DNA of 64,000 nt from Ignavibacterium sp. (GTDB taxonomy: Bacteria > Bacteroidota > Ignavibacteria > Ignavibacteriales > Ignavibacteriaceae): NCBI GenBank assembly GCA_025056745.1, contig JANWVQ010000018.1, positions 1 to 64,000 of the forward strand, read 5' to 3'. Position 1 is the stretch's first letter. Every line of letters begins with the position of its first letter. The position numbers were made by a program, and so were the translations under genes. A model generated the notes under the pieces. That model searched no databases. It was not told the origin of the DNA and saw only the letters and a program-made list of their open reading frames with translations. Shown here piece by piece: positions 30,891 to 41,412 of the stretch.

Positions 30891-32267
30891 TTAGACTGTT
30901 CTCGAATATTTGGCTCGATCTATATTTCTTTCAATAAATCCATCAAAATTCATAGCAATGTTTCTTATAAGAAGTTTACCAATTGGAAAGACTTTTATTT
31001 TATTATCATCAACTTCCAAAAGTCCATCATCAATCATTTCTTTAAGATTTTCTAATCCATATTTAAAATATTCTTTGAAATTGATCTGATATTTTTCTTC
31101 AATGAAACTAAATTCTAATTCAAAGTCACACATTAACTTCATTATTACATCTCTTCTGATATGATCATCTAAAGTCAGATAATAACCTTTAGCTGTTGGC
31201 AATATATCGCTGTCGAGGGCATTATAATATTCTTTTTCTGTTTTATGATTTTGCGCGTAAATGTTTTTCAATTGAGAAATTGATGTAATTCCTAATGCAT
31301 ATAGATCAGTTCCAGAATGAGTGCTATATCCTTGAAAATTTCTGTATAATTTTTTTTCTTTCAATGCTATTGAAAGTTCATCATCAGGTTTAGCGAAATG
31401 ATCCATTCCAATAAATTCATAACCATTTGATGTTAGTTTTTCAATTGTCATTTTTAAAATTTCAAGTTTAACTTCGGGAGCTGGAATATCATCAGGATTA
31501 ATTAAAGTCATATGCTTTTTCAACCACGGGACGTGAGCATAATTGAAAACGGCAATTCTATCAGGGGAGATTTTAATTATTTTATCAACTGTTTTTTCAA
31601 ACGAATCAACTGTCTGATGAGGTAAGCCATAAATCAAATCCAAATTCAATGACTGAAAATTTAGTTCTCTGATCCAGTTAATTGCCTGCATAGTGATTTC
31701 TTCAGGCTGAATTCTATTGACTGCTTTCTGAACTTCTTCATTAAAATCCTGAACGCCCATACTTATTCGATTAAATTTATTAATTCTTAAAGCCTCAAGA
31801 TGTTCACGCTTTAACTCTCGAGGATCAATTTCACAACTAATTTCAGCATCGGTAGTGAAGTTAAAATTTGAATTAATAAACGAAGCCAAATCATTTATTT
31901 CATCAGGATTCAGATGAGTTGGAGTTCCTCCTCCCCAATGATGTTGTACTACAATTCTATCTTCTGATAAAAGAGATTTAATCAAAGAAATTTCTTTTTT
32001 GAGATATTTTATGTATTCACTAATCCTGTTACGATTCCGGGTAACAATCATATTACAACCACAGAAGTAACATAAAGTATCGCAGTAAGGAATATGAAAA
32101 TACAAAGAAAGAGGGGCTTTATTTTCAGCATTGTTCGTTTTTAGGATTTCATTCAAAAAATCTTTGTGAGTAAAACTCTCATTAAATTGAGGTGCAGTCG
32201 GATAGCTTGTATATCTAGGACCGGGTTTATCATATTTTTTAAATTTCTTTAAATCGACTTCAAACAT
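30891..32267 (-). CDS. hemN: Oxygen-independent coproporphyrinogen III oxidase
   Basis: PGPRYTSYPTAPQF, radical-SAM YFHIPYCDTLCYFCGCN, HWGGGTPTHL; about 458 aa HemN-type. Confidence 0.96.
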   Translation of the reverse strand: MFEVDLKKFKKYDKPGPRYTSYPTAPQFNESFTHKDFLNEILKTNNAENKAPLSLYFHIPYCDTLCYFCGCNMIVTRNRNRISEYIKYLKKEISLIKSLLSEDRIVVQHHWGGGTPTHLNPDEINDLASFINSNFNFTTDAEISCEIDPRELKREHLEALRINKFNRISMGVQDFNEEVQKAVNRIQPEEITMQAINWIRELNFQSLNLDLIYGLPHQTVDSFEKTVDKIIKISPDRIAVFNYAHVPWLKKHMTLINPDDIPAPEVKLEILKMTIEKLTSNGYEFIGMDHFAKPDDELSIALKEKKLYRNFQGYSTHSGTDLYALGITSISQLKNIYAQNHKTEKEYYNALDSDILPTAKGYYLTLDDHIRRDVIMKLMCDFELEFSFIEEKYQINFKEYFKYGLENLKEMIDDGLLEVDDNKIKVFPIGKLLIRNIAMNFDGFIERNIDRAKYSRTV

Positions 32268-32332
32268 TTATTTCCTTATTGAAAATTTTCAAAGTTTTGT
32301 TTGTATATAAAAGTAAAATTAAAATGATATTT

Positions 32333-34270
32333 TCAATTCAAGAGAAACTTTTCAAAGAATAACACTTCTGACCAAATATAAAAATCTCTATTGGATTTTT
32401 TTCTAAAACCGTGTCCTTCATCTTTTGCCAACAAATACCAAACTTCTGTTCCATTTTTTCTCACTGCTTGAACAATTTGTTCTGCTTCAGTATATGGAAC
32501 TCTTGGGTCATTCAAACCTTGAACTACAAACAATGGCTTTGTAATTTTATGAGCATTTGTCGTTGGTGAAATCTTTAACAAAAATTCTTTCATTTCAGGA
32601 ATCCTCTCATCACCATATTCAACTCTTCGTAAATCTCTTCTATAATCCTGAGTGTTATTTAAGAATGTAACAAAATTACTTATTCCAACTATGTCAACAC
32701 CGCATCGGATTTTATCATTAAAATGAATCATCGAAGCAAGAACCATATATCCACCATAAGAGCCTCCTGTAACAGCAATTCTTTTAGGATCCAAATCTGG
32801 TTGCTTTTCAATCCATTCAATCAGCTTGCCGATGTCTTTAACTGAATTTTCACGATTATACCAATTATCTAATTCAAGATAAGTTTTCCCGTAACCAGAG
32901 GAACCTCTAACGTTGGGTTCAATAACTGCAATACCCAATTCTAAAGCATAATACTGATTTATTGGATTAAAAGAAGGTCGTGCTTGAGCTTCCGGCCCGC
33001 CGTGAATATCAATCACAACTGGATGTGGGCCTTTTGTTTTGGGCTTATAGATGAATGCAGGAATCATTCTCGGTTTTCCATTAACTGAATCAAAAGTTTC
33101 ATAGTGAAATAATTCTGGAACAATGAAATTGTCCTGATTCAATCCACCGACTTCACTGAAAGTCCATTGCTCTAAGGAATTATTTTTTAGATCAAGCATA
33201 AAAACATCTGATGGAGAAGTTGGTGTATTGATTGTCAATGCGAGTTTATCTCCTTTAGAATTAAATGAAAGCCCACCAATTAACCCCGTTGGAATTGATT
33301 TAACTTGCTTATAACTAAAGTCTTTTGTGTTCATTAAATATAATTTCGATAATCCATTTTCATTCACTGTGAAAGCAAGTTTATCTCCCTTTTTATTAAG
33401 TTGAATGCTTTCAACATCCCAATCAATTTTTTCAGTTAAGATTTTTTCTTTTCCTGTTGATAGATCATAATATCTAAGTTTCTTAAACTCATTATTTTGA
33501 TCTGAGGAATAAAATATTCCTTTACCATCTTTAGAAAAAACCGCACTTCCATAAGAAATTTTATCATTGCTTGGATTTATTTGAGTTAGCTTTTTTGAAG
33601 TTAAATCATAAACATAATAGTAGCTTTCATTTGCTGAGATACTTTTTCTAATTAATAGTTTTTTATCATCTGGGGACCAATCGACAGCAGTCCAAGCACC
33701 ACCTTCACTAAGAATCATTTCAGAATTTCCATCAATATCAGAGATATAAATATCCCAATCTTTACCATTACGTTTTGTTGAAAAATAAGAGAACTTATCT
33801 CCTTTGTTATTCCAATTTACTCCACCATTGCTTGATTTTCCATCTGTTAACAATTTAAAGTTGCCATTGTTCAAATCGAAAGAATAGATCTGATAAAATT
33901 CTCCACCACCAATATCTTTTGTAAAAAGGAAAATATTTTTATTCTTATCTGGACAGAAAGTCGCTCCAGAAACCGGTTCGTTGAAAAAAGTAATTTGCTT
34001 TCTCGCCCCGCCTGGTTTTTCCACAATGTGAATTTGATTTGTTTCACCAAATCGAGTTGATATAAGAATACCTTTATCATTATGAAGCCAATCCTGAAAA
34101 GAAGCCGCGCGAGTGCTTTGATATTGAAACATTCTATCTTTAATTCTTTGAGGAATTTCAGGAATGTTTTCTATAACAAGATTTCCTAATTCTTTTCTCT
34201 GAACCTCCTGTGATAATCCAATGAAAGAAAATGAAAGTACTATTAACAATGCTGAGATTAAATTTTTCAT
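32333..34270 (-). CDS. S9 family peptidase (prolyl oligopeptidase family)
   Basis: Signal peptide, TolB-like beta-propeller repeats, catalytic domain with DIHGGPEAQARPSF, VTGGSYGGYMVLASM, GLNDPRVPYTEAEQ, DEGHGF. Confidence 0.94.
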   Translation of the reverse strand: MKNLISALLIVLSFSFIGLSQEVQRKELGNLVIENIPEIPQRIKDRMFQYQSTRAASFQDWLHNDKGILISTRFGETNQIHIVEKPGGARKQITFFNEPVSGATFCPDKNKNIFLFTKDIGGGEFYQIYSFDLNNGNFKLLTDGKSSNGGVNWNNKGDKFSYFSTKRNGKDWDIYISDIDGNSEMILSEGGAWTAVDWSPDDKKLLIRKSISANESYYYVYDLTSKKLTQINPSNDKISYGSAVFSKDGKGIFYSSDQNNEFKKLRYYDLSTGKEKILTEKIDWDVESIQLNKKGDKLAFTVNENGLSKLYLMNTKDFSYKQVKSIPTGLIGGLSFNSKGDKLALTINTPTSPSDVFMLDLKNNSLEQWTFSEVGGLNQDNFIVPELFHYETFDSVNGKPRMIPAFIYKPKTKGPHPVVIDIHGGPEAQARPSFNPINQYYALELGIAVIEPNVRGSSGYGKTYLELDNWYNRENSVKDIGKLIEWIEKQPDLDPKRIAVTGGSYGGYMVLASMIHFNDKIRCGVDIVGISNFVTFLNNTQDYRRDLRRVEYGDERIPEMKEFLLKISPTTNAHKITKPLFVVQGLNDPRVPYTEAEQIVQAVRKNGTEVWYLLAKDEGHGFRKKSNRDFYIWSEVLFFEKFLLN

Positions 34271-34370
34271 AAAAATCCTAATTTTTATTTGAATTTAATA
34301 GTAAAAATAAATTGGAATCCTTAAGTAAGAAAGGTTGAAAAATTTATTTATAGATTTGACTTTATACTAA

Positions 34371-35027
34371 TTAGTTTAATTTATATCTGATTAGCTCAGA
34401 TTTATTAACGTAATTGATTTGACCGGAAATACTTCTGCTTTCATAATATCTATAAACAATACCGATTCGGGGGACAACAATAACTGAATCATACATTAAT
34501 TGAGTTGAATGAATAAGAGAAATCCAATAATTAAACTGACCAGCTTCTGTTTTAATGGTTTTATTTCTGTTCCAATTAACTCTATAATTTCTTCTTGTGT
34601 CGTCAATTTGAAGGGAAAAAATAAACTCTTCTTTTTTAGGTGGGATTAACCTTAAATATGGAATTCTTCCTTGCCAAAATGGAGCTCGATCAATAGCAAA
34701 TAGACTATCGTTTTTTATGAAAAACTGATTCGACAAAAAAAGCTTGGTTGCATAAGAATTATTTTCAACATTCCAAATTAATCTTCCCAATGAGTCTATT
34801 TGATTTGAAACTATTTTAGTAGTAACAATGCCATAAAAATTATTTGAGAGAGAATCCCTGTAAGTCCATTCAAAACCAATTCCTGTTGGAAATGAAAGAG
34901 TTAAAGAATCTGGATTAAAAGTTGGTTCAACTGGAAATTTTTTCTCTGAGAATGAACAATAAAATAAAATTGAAGAGATAAAAAAGACAACAAAAGCTGA
35001 GGCAATATTAAAATTTTTATTTAACAT
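34371..35027 (-). CDS. Hypothetical lipoprotein
   Basis: N-terminal hydrophobic segment ending in lipobox-like ILFYCSFS; no recognised domain. Confidence 0.6.
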   Translation of the reverse strand: MLNKNFNIASAFVVFFISSILFYCSFSEKKFPVEPTFNPDSLTLSFPTGIGFEWTYRDSLSNNFYGIVTTKIVSNQIDSLGRLIWNVENNSYATKLFLSNQFFIKNDSLFAIDRAPFWQGRIPYLRLIPPKKEEFIFSLQIDDTRRNYRVNWNRNKTIKTEAGQFNYWISLIHSTQLMYDSVIVVPRIGIVYRYYESRSISGQINYVNKSELIRYKLN

Positions 35028-35150
35028 AAAAATCTCATTTATCTTATTTAATAATAATCAAATTAGAATTTAAATCCAACATTTGATAATTGACAAAAGA
35101 ATTTCTACGAATTCAATATCATAAAGCTTTGCACTTTATAGACAAAAAAA

Positions 35151-35181
35151 TTTTTTATCAAATCACTTGTGCTTAGTTTTG
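35151..35181 (+). promoter_or_regulatory. Candidate Bacteroidota-type promoter (TTTT-N19-TAGTTTTG) upstream of pntA
   Basis: TAGTTTTG at 35174-35181 fits the TAnnTTTG -7 consensus; T-rich -33 element at 35151-35154 with 19-nt spacer; 42 nt upstream of the GTG start. Confidence 0.35.
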
Positions 35182-35223
35182 AAAGTCAAATTTAAATAAC
35201 TTCTTATTAGGAGGATAAACTAC

Positions 35224-36363
35224 GTGATTATAGCCGTTCCAAAAGAAATTCATCCTGGCGAAAATCGTGTTGCTTGCACCCCTGATGTTGCTTCAAAACT
35301 TATCAAAATTGGATATGAGATTCACATTGAAAAAAATGCTGGATTAAATGCTGGCTTTAGGGACGAGCAATATGAAAAAGCCGGGGCAAAAGTAATTGAC
35401 AATGCTGAGCAGCTGTTACAATCTGCTGACATTGTTCTCAAAGTTCAAAAACCTGAACTAGGGGAAATAAAAAAAATTAAGAAAGGTGCTTTGTTAATCT
35501 CATTTGTTTATGTATTGCACTATCCAAATATTGCTAAAATCTGTGCTGAAAACGGCATTGATTTAATAGCAATGGATATGATTCCCAGAACTACTCTCGC
35601 TCAAAAAATGGACGCATTGAGTTCTCAAGCTAATATCGCTGGTTATAAAAGTGTTATACTTGCGGCAAATCATCTTGGTAAAATCTTTCCTTTATTGATG
35701 ACAGCAGCAGGAACAATATCACCTGCAAAAGTGGTGATTATGGGTGCGGGAGTTGCTGGATTACAAGCTCTTGGAACAGCTAAAAGACTCGGGGCAGTTG
35801 TGGAAGTATCTGATATCAGACCTTCTGCTAAAGAGGAAGTTCAAAGTCTTGGAGGAAAATTTATTGAAGTAGAGACTTCTGAGAATATGCAAGATGAGAG
35901 AGGTTACGCTAAAGAAGCTTCTGAAGAATTTTTAAGGAAGCAAAAAGAATTAATCTTCAAGCACGTTACAGAAGCAGATATAGTTATAACCACTGCGTTA
36001 GTCCCCGGTAAAAAAGCTCCCGTTCTTGTAACTGAAGAAATGGTAAAAAATATGAGACCCGGAAGTGTTGTTCTTGATATGGCTGTTGAGTTCGGTGGAA
36101 ATTGTGAAATCAGTGAATATGGAAAAACTGTTAAGAAATATGATGTGACTATAATTGGTGAACCAAATCTTCCAAGCCTCGTTCCAACTCACGCCAGTGA
36201 AATGTATTCAAAAAATTTACTCGCATTAATTCAGCATATTGGAAAGAACGGACAAATTGAATTAAAACTTGAAGATGAAATTATCAAAGGATGTCTAATA
36301 ACTAAAAATGGTGAAATAATAAACGAAAGAATTAAAGAATTGTTAAAAGAGAAAGGAGATTAA
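35224..36363 (+). CDS. pntA: NAD(P) transhydrogenase subunit alpha, part 1
   Basis: MIIAVPKEIHPGENRVACTPD, QANIAGYKSVILAAN, VVIMGAGVAGLQALGTAKRLGAVVEVSDIRP; GTG start after AGGAGG. Confidence 0.95.
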   Translation: MIIAVPKEIHPGENRVACTPDVASKLIKIGYEIHIEKNAGLNAGFRDEQYEKAGAKVIDNAEQLLQSADIVLKVQKPELGEIKKIKKGALLISFVYVLHYPNIAKICAENGIDLIAMDMIPRTTLAQKMDALSSQANIAGYKSVILAANHLGKIFPLLMTAAGTISPAKVVIMGAGVAGLQALGTAKRLGAVVEVSDIRPSAKEEVQSLGGKFIEVETSENMQDERGYAKEASEEFLRKQKELIFKHVTEADIVITTALVPGKKAPVLVTEEMVKNMRPGSVVLDMAVEFGGNCEISEYGKTVKKYDVTIIGEPNLPSLVPTHASEMYSKNLLALIQHIGKNGQIELKLEDEIIKGCLITKNGEIINERIKELLKEKGD

Positions 36364-36648
36364 ATGGAAGGATTAACTTTATTGATGCAAATTTACGTCT
36401 TCGTACTTGCAATTTTTGTAGGCTTCGAACTCATTACAAAAGTTCCTCCTACTCTACATACTCCATTAATGTCTGGATCAAATGCAATTTCAGGAATTAC
36501 TATTGTTGGAGCATTATTAAGTGCAGGAGTTGAAGATATGTCAATTAGTACAGTTCTCGGTTTTATAGCAATAATATTTGCAATGATAAATGTTGTTGGT
36601 GGTTTTTTAGTTACTGATAGGATGTTAAAAATGTTTAAGAAGAAATAG
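36364..36648 (+). CDS. NAD(P) transhydrogenase subunit alpha, part 2 (membrane)
   Basis: GFELITKVPPTLHTPLMSGSNAISGITIVGAL is diagnostic. Confidence 0.95.
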   Translation: MEGLTLLMQIYVFVLAIFVGFELITKVPPTLHTPLMSGSNAISGITIVGALLSAGVEDMSISTVLGFIAIIFAMINVVGGFLVTDRMLKMFKKK

Positions 36649-36657
36649 GAGATTAAA

Positions 36658-38052
36658 ATGGTTGTTGTTTCATATATTGTTTATTTAATAGCATCAATTT
36701 GTTTCATATTCGGAATTAAAAAACTTGCTTCTCCCAAAACTGCTAGACAAGGGAATCAACTTGCTGCAGTAGGAATGTTACTGGCAATTATAGTTACTTT
36801 ATTAGATAAAAGAGTAATGTCTTTTGAATGGATAATCGCAGGAATAATTATTGGTTCTGTCATAGGTGCAGTTTTCGCATTAAAAGTAAAAATGACCGGA
36901 ATGCCACAAATGGTTGGTTTATTAAATGGATTTGGTGGAGGTGCATCTGTTTTAGTTGCTCTATCAGAATATGAAAGAATTTATTTCGGCAATCAGCAAT
37001 TTGAAATTTATACATTGATAACTATTGTATTGAGTATTTTAGTTGGCTCTGTTACTTTCACTGGCTCATTAGTAGCTTTTGGTAAATTACAGGAACTTAT
37101 TACCGGAAAAGTAATTAAATATCCTTTTCAACATCCTCTAAATGCTCTTTTAATTCTTGGTGTATTAGTTCTCGGAGTAATTGTCGTAATAAATCCAATT
37201 AACATTCAAATCATTCTGGTTATTACAGCTGTTTCGTTAATACTGGGCATATTATTAGTTCTTCCGATTGGTGGAGCAGATATGCCTGTTGCTATTTCAT
37301 TACTGAACTCATACTCAGGAATAGCAGCATCAATGACAGGATTTGTTCTATCGAATAATATGTTGATCATTGCTGGTGCTTTAGTTGGAGCATCGGGAAT
37401 TATTCTAACAATAATAATGTGCAAAGGAATGAATCGCTCTTTAATGAATGTTGTATTAGGTGGTTGGGAAAGTGCAGGGTCTGGTGGAAGCTCAAGTTCC
37501 GTAGTTTCTCCTAAAGGTCAAGTGAAATCAATTGATGCAGAGGAACTCGCAATGTTATTAGATTCAGTAAGCAGTGTCATAATTGTACCGGGATATGGAA
37601 TGGCAGTTGCCCAAGCTCAACACGCAGTAAGAGATTTGATGAATGTATTGGAGAAAAAAGGTGTTAAAGTAAGATTTGCAATTCATCCTGTGGCAGGTAG
37701 AATGCCAGGACATATGAATGTTCTACTTGCTGAAGCTCAAGTTGAGTATGATAAATTAGTTGCAATGGAAGATATTAACGATGACTTCCCAAATACAGAC
37801 GTTGTTATAATTATCGGGGCAAATGATGTAGTAAATCCAGCTGCAAGGAATAACCCAAACAGCCCAATTTATGGAATGCCTATTCTAAATGTTGATTATG
37901 CTAAAACTGTAATTATCAACAAGCGCTCATTAAATGTTGGCTATGCTGGTATTGATAATGAATTATTCTTCTATCCAAATGCACTTATGTATTTTGGAGA
38001 TGCTAAAGAAGCCATAACAAAACTTGTCAATGAATTAAAATCTTCCAATTAA
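36658..38052 (+). CDS. pntB: NAD(P)(+) transhydrogenase subunit beta
   Basis: VIIVPGYGMAVAQAQHAVRDLMNVLEKKGVKVRFAIHPVAGRMPGHMNVLLAEA; DVVIIIGANDVVNPAA. Confidence 0.97.
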   Translation: MVVVSYIVYLIASICFIFGIKKLASPKTARQGNQLAAVGMLLAIIVTLLDKRVMSFEWIIAGIIIGSVIGAVFALKVKMTGMPQMVGLLNGFGGGASVLVALSEYERIYFGNQQFEIYTLITIVLSILVGSVTFTGSLVAFGKLQELITGKVIKYPFQHPLNALLILGVLVLGVIVVINPINIQIILVITAVSLILGILLVLPIGGADMPVAISLLNSYSGIAASMTGFVLSNNMLIIAGALVGASGIILTIIMCKGMNRSLMNVVLGGWESAGSGGSSSSVVSPKGQVKSIDAEELAMLLDSVSSVIIVPGYGMAVAQAQHAVRDLMNVLEKKGVKVRFAIHPVAGRMPGHMNVLLAEAQVEYDKLVAMEDINDDFPNTDVVIIIGANDVVNPAARNNPNSPIYGMPILNVDYAKTVIINKRSLNVGYAGIDNELFFYPNALMYFGDAKEAITKLVNELKSSN

Positions 38053-38070
38053 ATAGCCTCCTATTCTTAA

Positions 38071-38108
38071 ATCCCTCTTTCGCTATAAAAGTGGAAGGGG
38101 GATTTTTT
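38071..38108 (+). terminator. Rho-independent terminator after the pnt operon
   Basis: ATCCCTCTTTC / GGAAGGGGGAT stem (two G-U pairs), about 11-nt loop, then a T-run. Confidence 0.75.
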
Positions 38109-38114
38109 ATGTTC

Positions 38115-38243
38115 CGATTGTCATTAAATAGTCACTCGGTGGAAATTTAATAGTAATTCAATTGTCATTCGTTGGTCATACGATTGTAATTCAATTGTTT
38201 TGTTATCCGTTATAATCCGTGTTATCCGTTAAATCCGTGTTAT
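38115..38243. repeat. Short degenerate direct repeats in intergenic spacer
   Basis: GTTATCCGTTATAATCCGT (38202-38220) then GTTATCCGTTAAATCCGT (38221-38238); GTAATTCAATTGT repeated at 38153-38165 and 38186-38198. Confidence 0.7.
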
Positions 38244-38347
38244 ATTATAACTGTTTCAATATAAATTCGACCAAATATTTCTTTCTTCATTCTTAAGCAT
38301 TAGAATTATATTTGAAATGTAAACTCAAATTTTATTTGGAGAAAAAT

Positions 38348-38605
38348 ATGAAAATGAATTGGAAGCCCTTCGTTGGTAAACTTATTAATGTTACAATGTA
38401 TGAAAACTATGGATTGATTGATGATCAAAGAAATAACCAAACACTTTATGAGATTGTCTTCAAACACGGCACACTCGTTGAAGTTTACGATGAAGGACTC
38501 TTACTTGAAACAACCAGAGAAGGTCATATAGTAAATATCTTCATTCCTCACGCATCTATCAAATGCGTTGAAATCTTTAATATCAGGGAGAATAACAGTG
38601 ATTAA
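38348..38605 (+). CDS. Hypothetical protein (85 aa)
   Basis: Start at 38348 after TGGAG; overlaps the start of the next gene by 8 nt. Confidence 0.6.
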   Translation: MKMNWKPFVGKLINVTMYENYGLIDDQRNNQTLYEIVFKHGTLVEVYDEGLLLETTREGHIVNIFIPHASIKCVEIFNIRENNSD

Positions 38606-39797
38606 ATTATTTTTTACTTGGCTACTGATAATTACAAATTCATTTTCTCAAATATCTATCAGAAGTTTACACGTTTACACAACTGATGACAATCGCTCAT
38701 TTCCGGTAGTAAATTCCTCAAATAAACTTGTAATTGATTTTGATGTTGATTCAAAGAATGTCCCTGATTTGAATATTATATTCAAATTTTGCGATAAAAA
38801 TTGGAATCCAACAGATAATATTTTTTTACAAAATCAAGGTCAAAATACAGCTTATATCTTGAACTATTTTTCACTTCCTGTTAATGTTGAGGAGGCAAGA
38901 TTTCATTTTTCAAATAGATTCCCCGATGGTGATGGTTATGTTAGCTTTCCATATTCTGGCAAATGGAAATTTTTTATTGTAAATTCAAAAAATCCAGATG
39001 TAATTCTCGCAGAAGGCAAATTCATTGTTGATTTATCAGAAATACCTTTAGATGTTAACATCAAAAAATCTAATTTAATGGATAAAATTTACTCTCCTAA
39101 TGAACTTTCAAGATCTTTTGAGATAATTATTAATGCAACAATCCCAGAAAATTTATTCCCCAACTTTGTTGAAGAAGTAGAAATTTTCAAAGATCATCTT
39201 ATCGATTTCTCATTGAAACAAAATAGAAATAATGGAATAAATTTAAACAGAGATTTTAAGTGGGATGGAGCAAGTAAGCTTTCATTTGTCTTTCGAGATT
39301 TAAGACCAGGAAATGGTTATCGACAAGTAAACCTTATGAATACTAATCTATATTCAGGAAAGAATGTCTTTGCACAATTTGAAGGTTATGAAACTACAAG
39401 ATTCTATTCATCGCCATCAATTGATTTTAATGGTGGAATGCAATTAAAAAATCCTCGAGATCCTTATGCAAATTATATGAATGTTAAATTCAGATTAAAA
39501 CCAGCAAATGAAATTCATAATGATATTTACCTTATTGGAGCTTTCAATAATTGGAAAATTTCTGATGAATATAAATTAGATTTTGATGGAGATCTTTTTA
39601 CTAAAACAATTCTTCTAAAAAGAGGAATTTATGATTATCAATATGCCGTCGTTGAAAATAATTCAGTCGATTTGTATTCACTGGAAGGTAATAATTATAA
39701 CAACACAACCACGATAAACATTTTAATGTTCTATAGAGATCCACAATTTGGTGGTTATGATAGAATGATCGGTTTTTCAAGAATTCATCTGAAATAA
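38598..39797 (+). CDS. DUF5103 / T9SS plug-like domain protein
   Basis: GTG start at 38598 after GGGAG gives signal peptide VIKLFFTWLLIITNSFSQ; SFPVVNSSNKLVIDFDV...FKFCDKNWNPTDNIF...YDYQYAVV pattern of DUF5103. Confidence 0.75.
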   Translation: MIKLFFTWLLIITNSFSQISIRSLHVYTTDDNRSFPVVNSSNKLVIDFDVDSKNVPDLNIIFKFCDKNWNPTDNIFLQNQGQNTAYILNYFSLPVNVEEARFHFSNRFPDGDGYVSFPYSGKWKFFIVNSKNPDVILAEGKFIVDLSEIPLDVNIKKSNLMDKIYSPNELSRSFEIIINATIPENLFPNFVEEVEIFKDHLIDFSLKQNRNNGINLNRDFKWDGASKLSFVFRDLRPGNGYRQVNLMNTNLYSGKNVFAQFEGYETTRFYSSPSIDFNGGMQLKNPRDPYANYMNVKFRLKPANEIHNDIYLIGAFNNWKISDEYKLDFDGDLFTKTILLKRGIYDYQYAVVENNSVDLYSLEGNNYNNTTTINILMFYRDPQFGGYDRMIGFSRIHLK

Positions 39798-39800
39798 TTT

Positions 39801-40796
39801 ATGGATAAATTAAAAGTTGGTGTAATTGGAGTTGGTCATTTAGGTAAACTCCACACAAAAATGTTTAGTCTTTTAGAAAACTGTCAATTAGTCGGAGTTT
39901 TTGATTCTGACTTGGAAAAATCAAAATCTGTTGCTGAAGAATTCAAAACAATAAGTTTCTCTGAACTTAGTGAATTACTTAGCCAAACAAATGCTGTTTC
40001 AATTGCTGCAACAACAAGTGCTCACTTTGAGCTTGCAATGAAAGCAATTGAGTTTAACAATCACATTTTTATAGAAAAACCTATAACAGCAACAATCGAT
40101 GAAGCTGAGAAGTTGGTTGAATTTGCTGAAAAGAAAAATTTGAATATTCAAGTTGGACATATTGAAAGGTTTAATCCAGGTTTGCTCGCAATTGAATCTT
40201 ACATCAAAGAACCGAAATTTATTCAAAGCGATAGACTGGCACCGTTTAATCCAAGAGGAACAGACGTTGCTGTTGTTCTCGATTTAATGATTCACGACAT
40301 TGATATAATTCTCAGTCTTGTCAAAAGCAAAGTTGTTGATGTAGTCGCAAACGGAGTTGAAGTTGTTTCTGATAATATTGATATTGCAAATGCAAGAATA
40401 GAATTTGAAAATGGAGCAGTTGCTAATGTAACGGCTAGTAGAATATCTCAAAAAAGAATGAGAAAGATGAGAATATTTCAAAAAGATAGTTATTTATCAT
40501 TGGATTTTAACACTGGTGCAAGTGAAATTTATAATTTGATTCCTCTAAATAGCGAAACACCTGAAAATGCTATGGTTATTGGTGAAATTGGCATTGGAGA
40601 TAAGAAAAAAAGACTGATTTTTGAACAACCCGATAAAGTTGATGTAAATGCATTGCAATACGAATTACAATTATTCGTTAATTCGATTATTGAAAATAAA
40701 AAGCCCGTAGTTTCTGGATATGATGGACTTCGTGCTTTGAGAATAGCAGATTTAATTATTCAAAAAATAAATCAATCCAAAAGGAAATTATTATGA
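39801..40796 (+). CDS. Gfo/Idh/MocA family oxidoreductase
   Basis: KVGVIGVGHLGKLHTKMF, HIFIEKPITATIDEAEKLV, VGHIERFNP, LMIHDIDIIL. Confidence 0.92.
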   Translation: MDKLKVGVIGVGHLGKLHTKMFSLLENCQLVGVFDSDLEKSKSVAEEFKTISFSELSELLSQTNAVSIAATTSAHFELAMKAIEFNNHIFIEKPITATIDEAEKLVEFAEKKNLNIQVGHIERFNPGLLAIESYIKEPKFIQSDRLAPFNPRGTDVAVVLDLMIHDIDIILSLVKSKVVDVVANGVEVVSDNIDIANARIEFENGAVANVTASRISQKRMRKMRIFQKDSYLSLDFNTGASEIYNLIPLNSETPENAMVIGEIGIGDKKKRLIFEQPDKVDVNALQYELQLFVNSIIENKKPVVSGYDGLRALRIADLIIQKINQSKRKLL

Positions 40797-41404
40797 AAAA
40801 AATTTTTACAATCTCTGTCCTTTTCTTAATAATATTTATTTTCGTTCAGTGTAGCATCTTTCAAACGATAACCAATCTTTCGAGATTAAAATTTAAATTA
40901 GGAAATGTAAGTGGTTTCAGAGTAAATAATATTGATATCTCAAATAAGTCATCATTAAGTGATTTATCACCAATGGAATTAATGTCGCTAACAAATATCA
41001 TAACAAAAGGTCAATTACCTGTTTCCTTTGTCTTGAATGTTGACGCAAAGAATCCAAATGATGGAACAGGCGGTTATCCAAGAACAGATGCAACTCTGAA
41101 ATCATTTAAATGGAGACTATTTATCGATGATAAAGAGACAGTTTCTGGCGATATTGACTCACCTGTAATTATTCCCGGCACTGGAGAAGTTTCAAACATA
41201 CCAATAAGAGTTGAACTTGATCTACTTCAATTCTTCAAAGGAGAGGGATTTGAAAAAATTGGAAATCTTGTATTAGCAATTGGAGGAAAACAAGGAAATT
41301 CATCAAGAATAACTTTGTATGCTACACCAACAATTTCAACTGTATTGGGAGATATTAAATATCCAGGCGAACTTAAGATAATTGATAAAAGTTTCACAAA
41401 TTAA
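40793..41404 (+). CDS. Putative lipoprotein, possibly LEA type-2-like
   Basis: Lipobox IFVQCS; VSFVLNVDAKNPNDGTGG...FKWRLFIDDKETVSGDI pattern is LEA14-like. Confidence 0.55.
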   Translation: MKKIFTISVLFLIIFIFVQCSIFQTITNLSRLKFKLGNVSGFRVNNIDISNKSSLSDLSPMELMSLTNIITKGQLPVSFVLNVDAKNPNDGTGGYPRTDATLKSFKWRLFIDDKETVSGDIDSPVIIPGTGEVSNIPIRVELDLLQFFKGEGFEKIGNLVLAIGGKQGNSSRITLYATPTISTVLGDIKYPGELKIIDKSFTN

Positions 41405-41412
41405 TTTCATAT

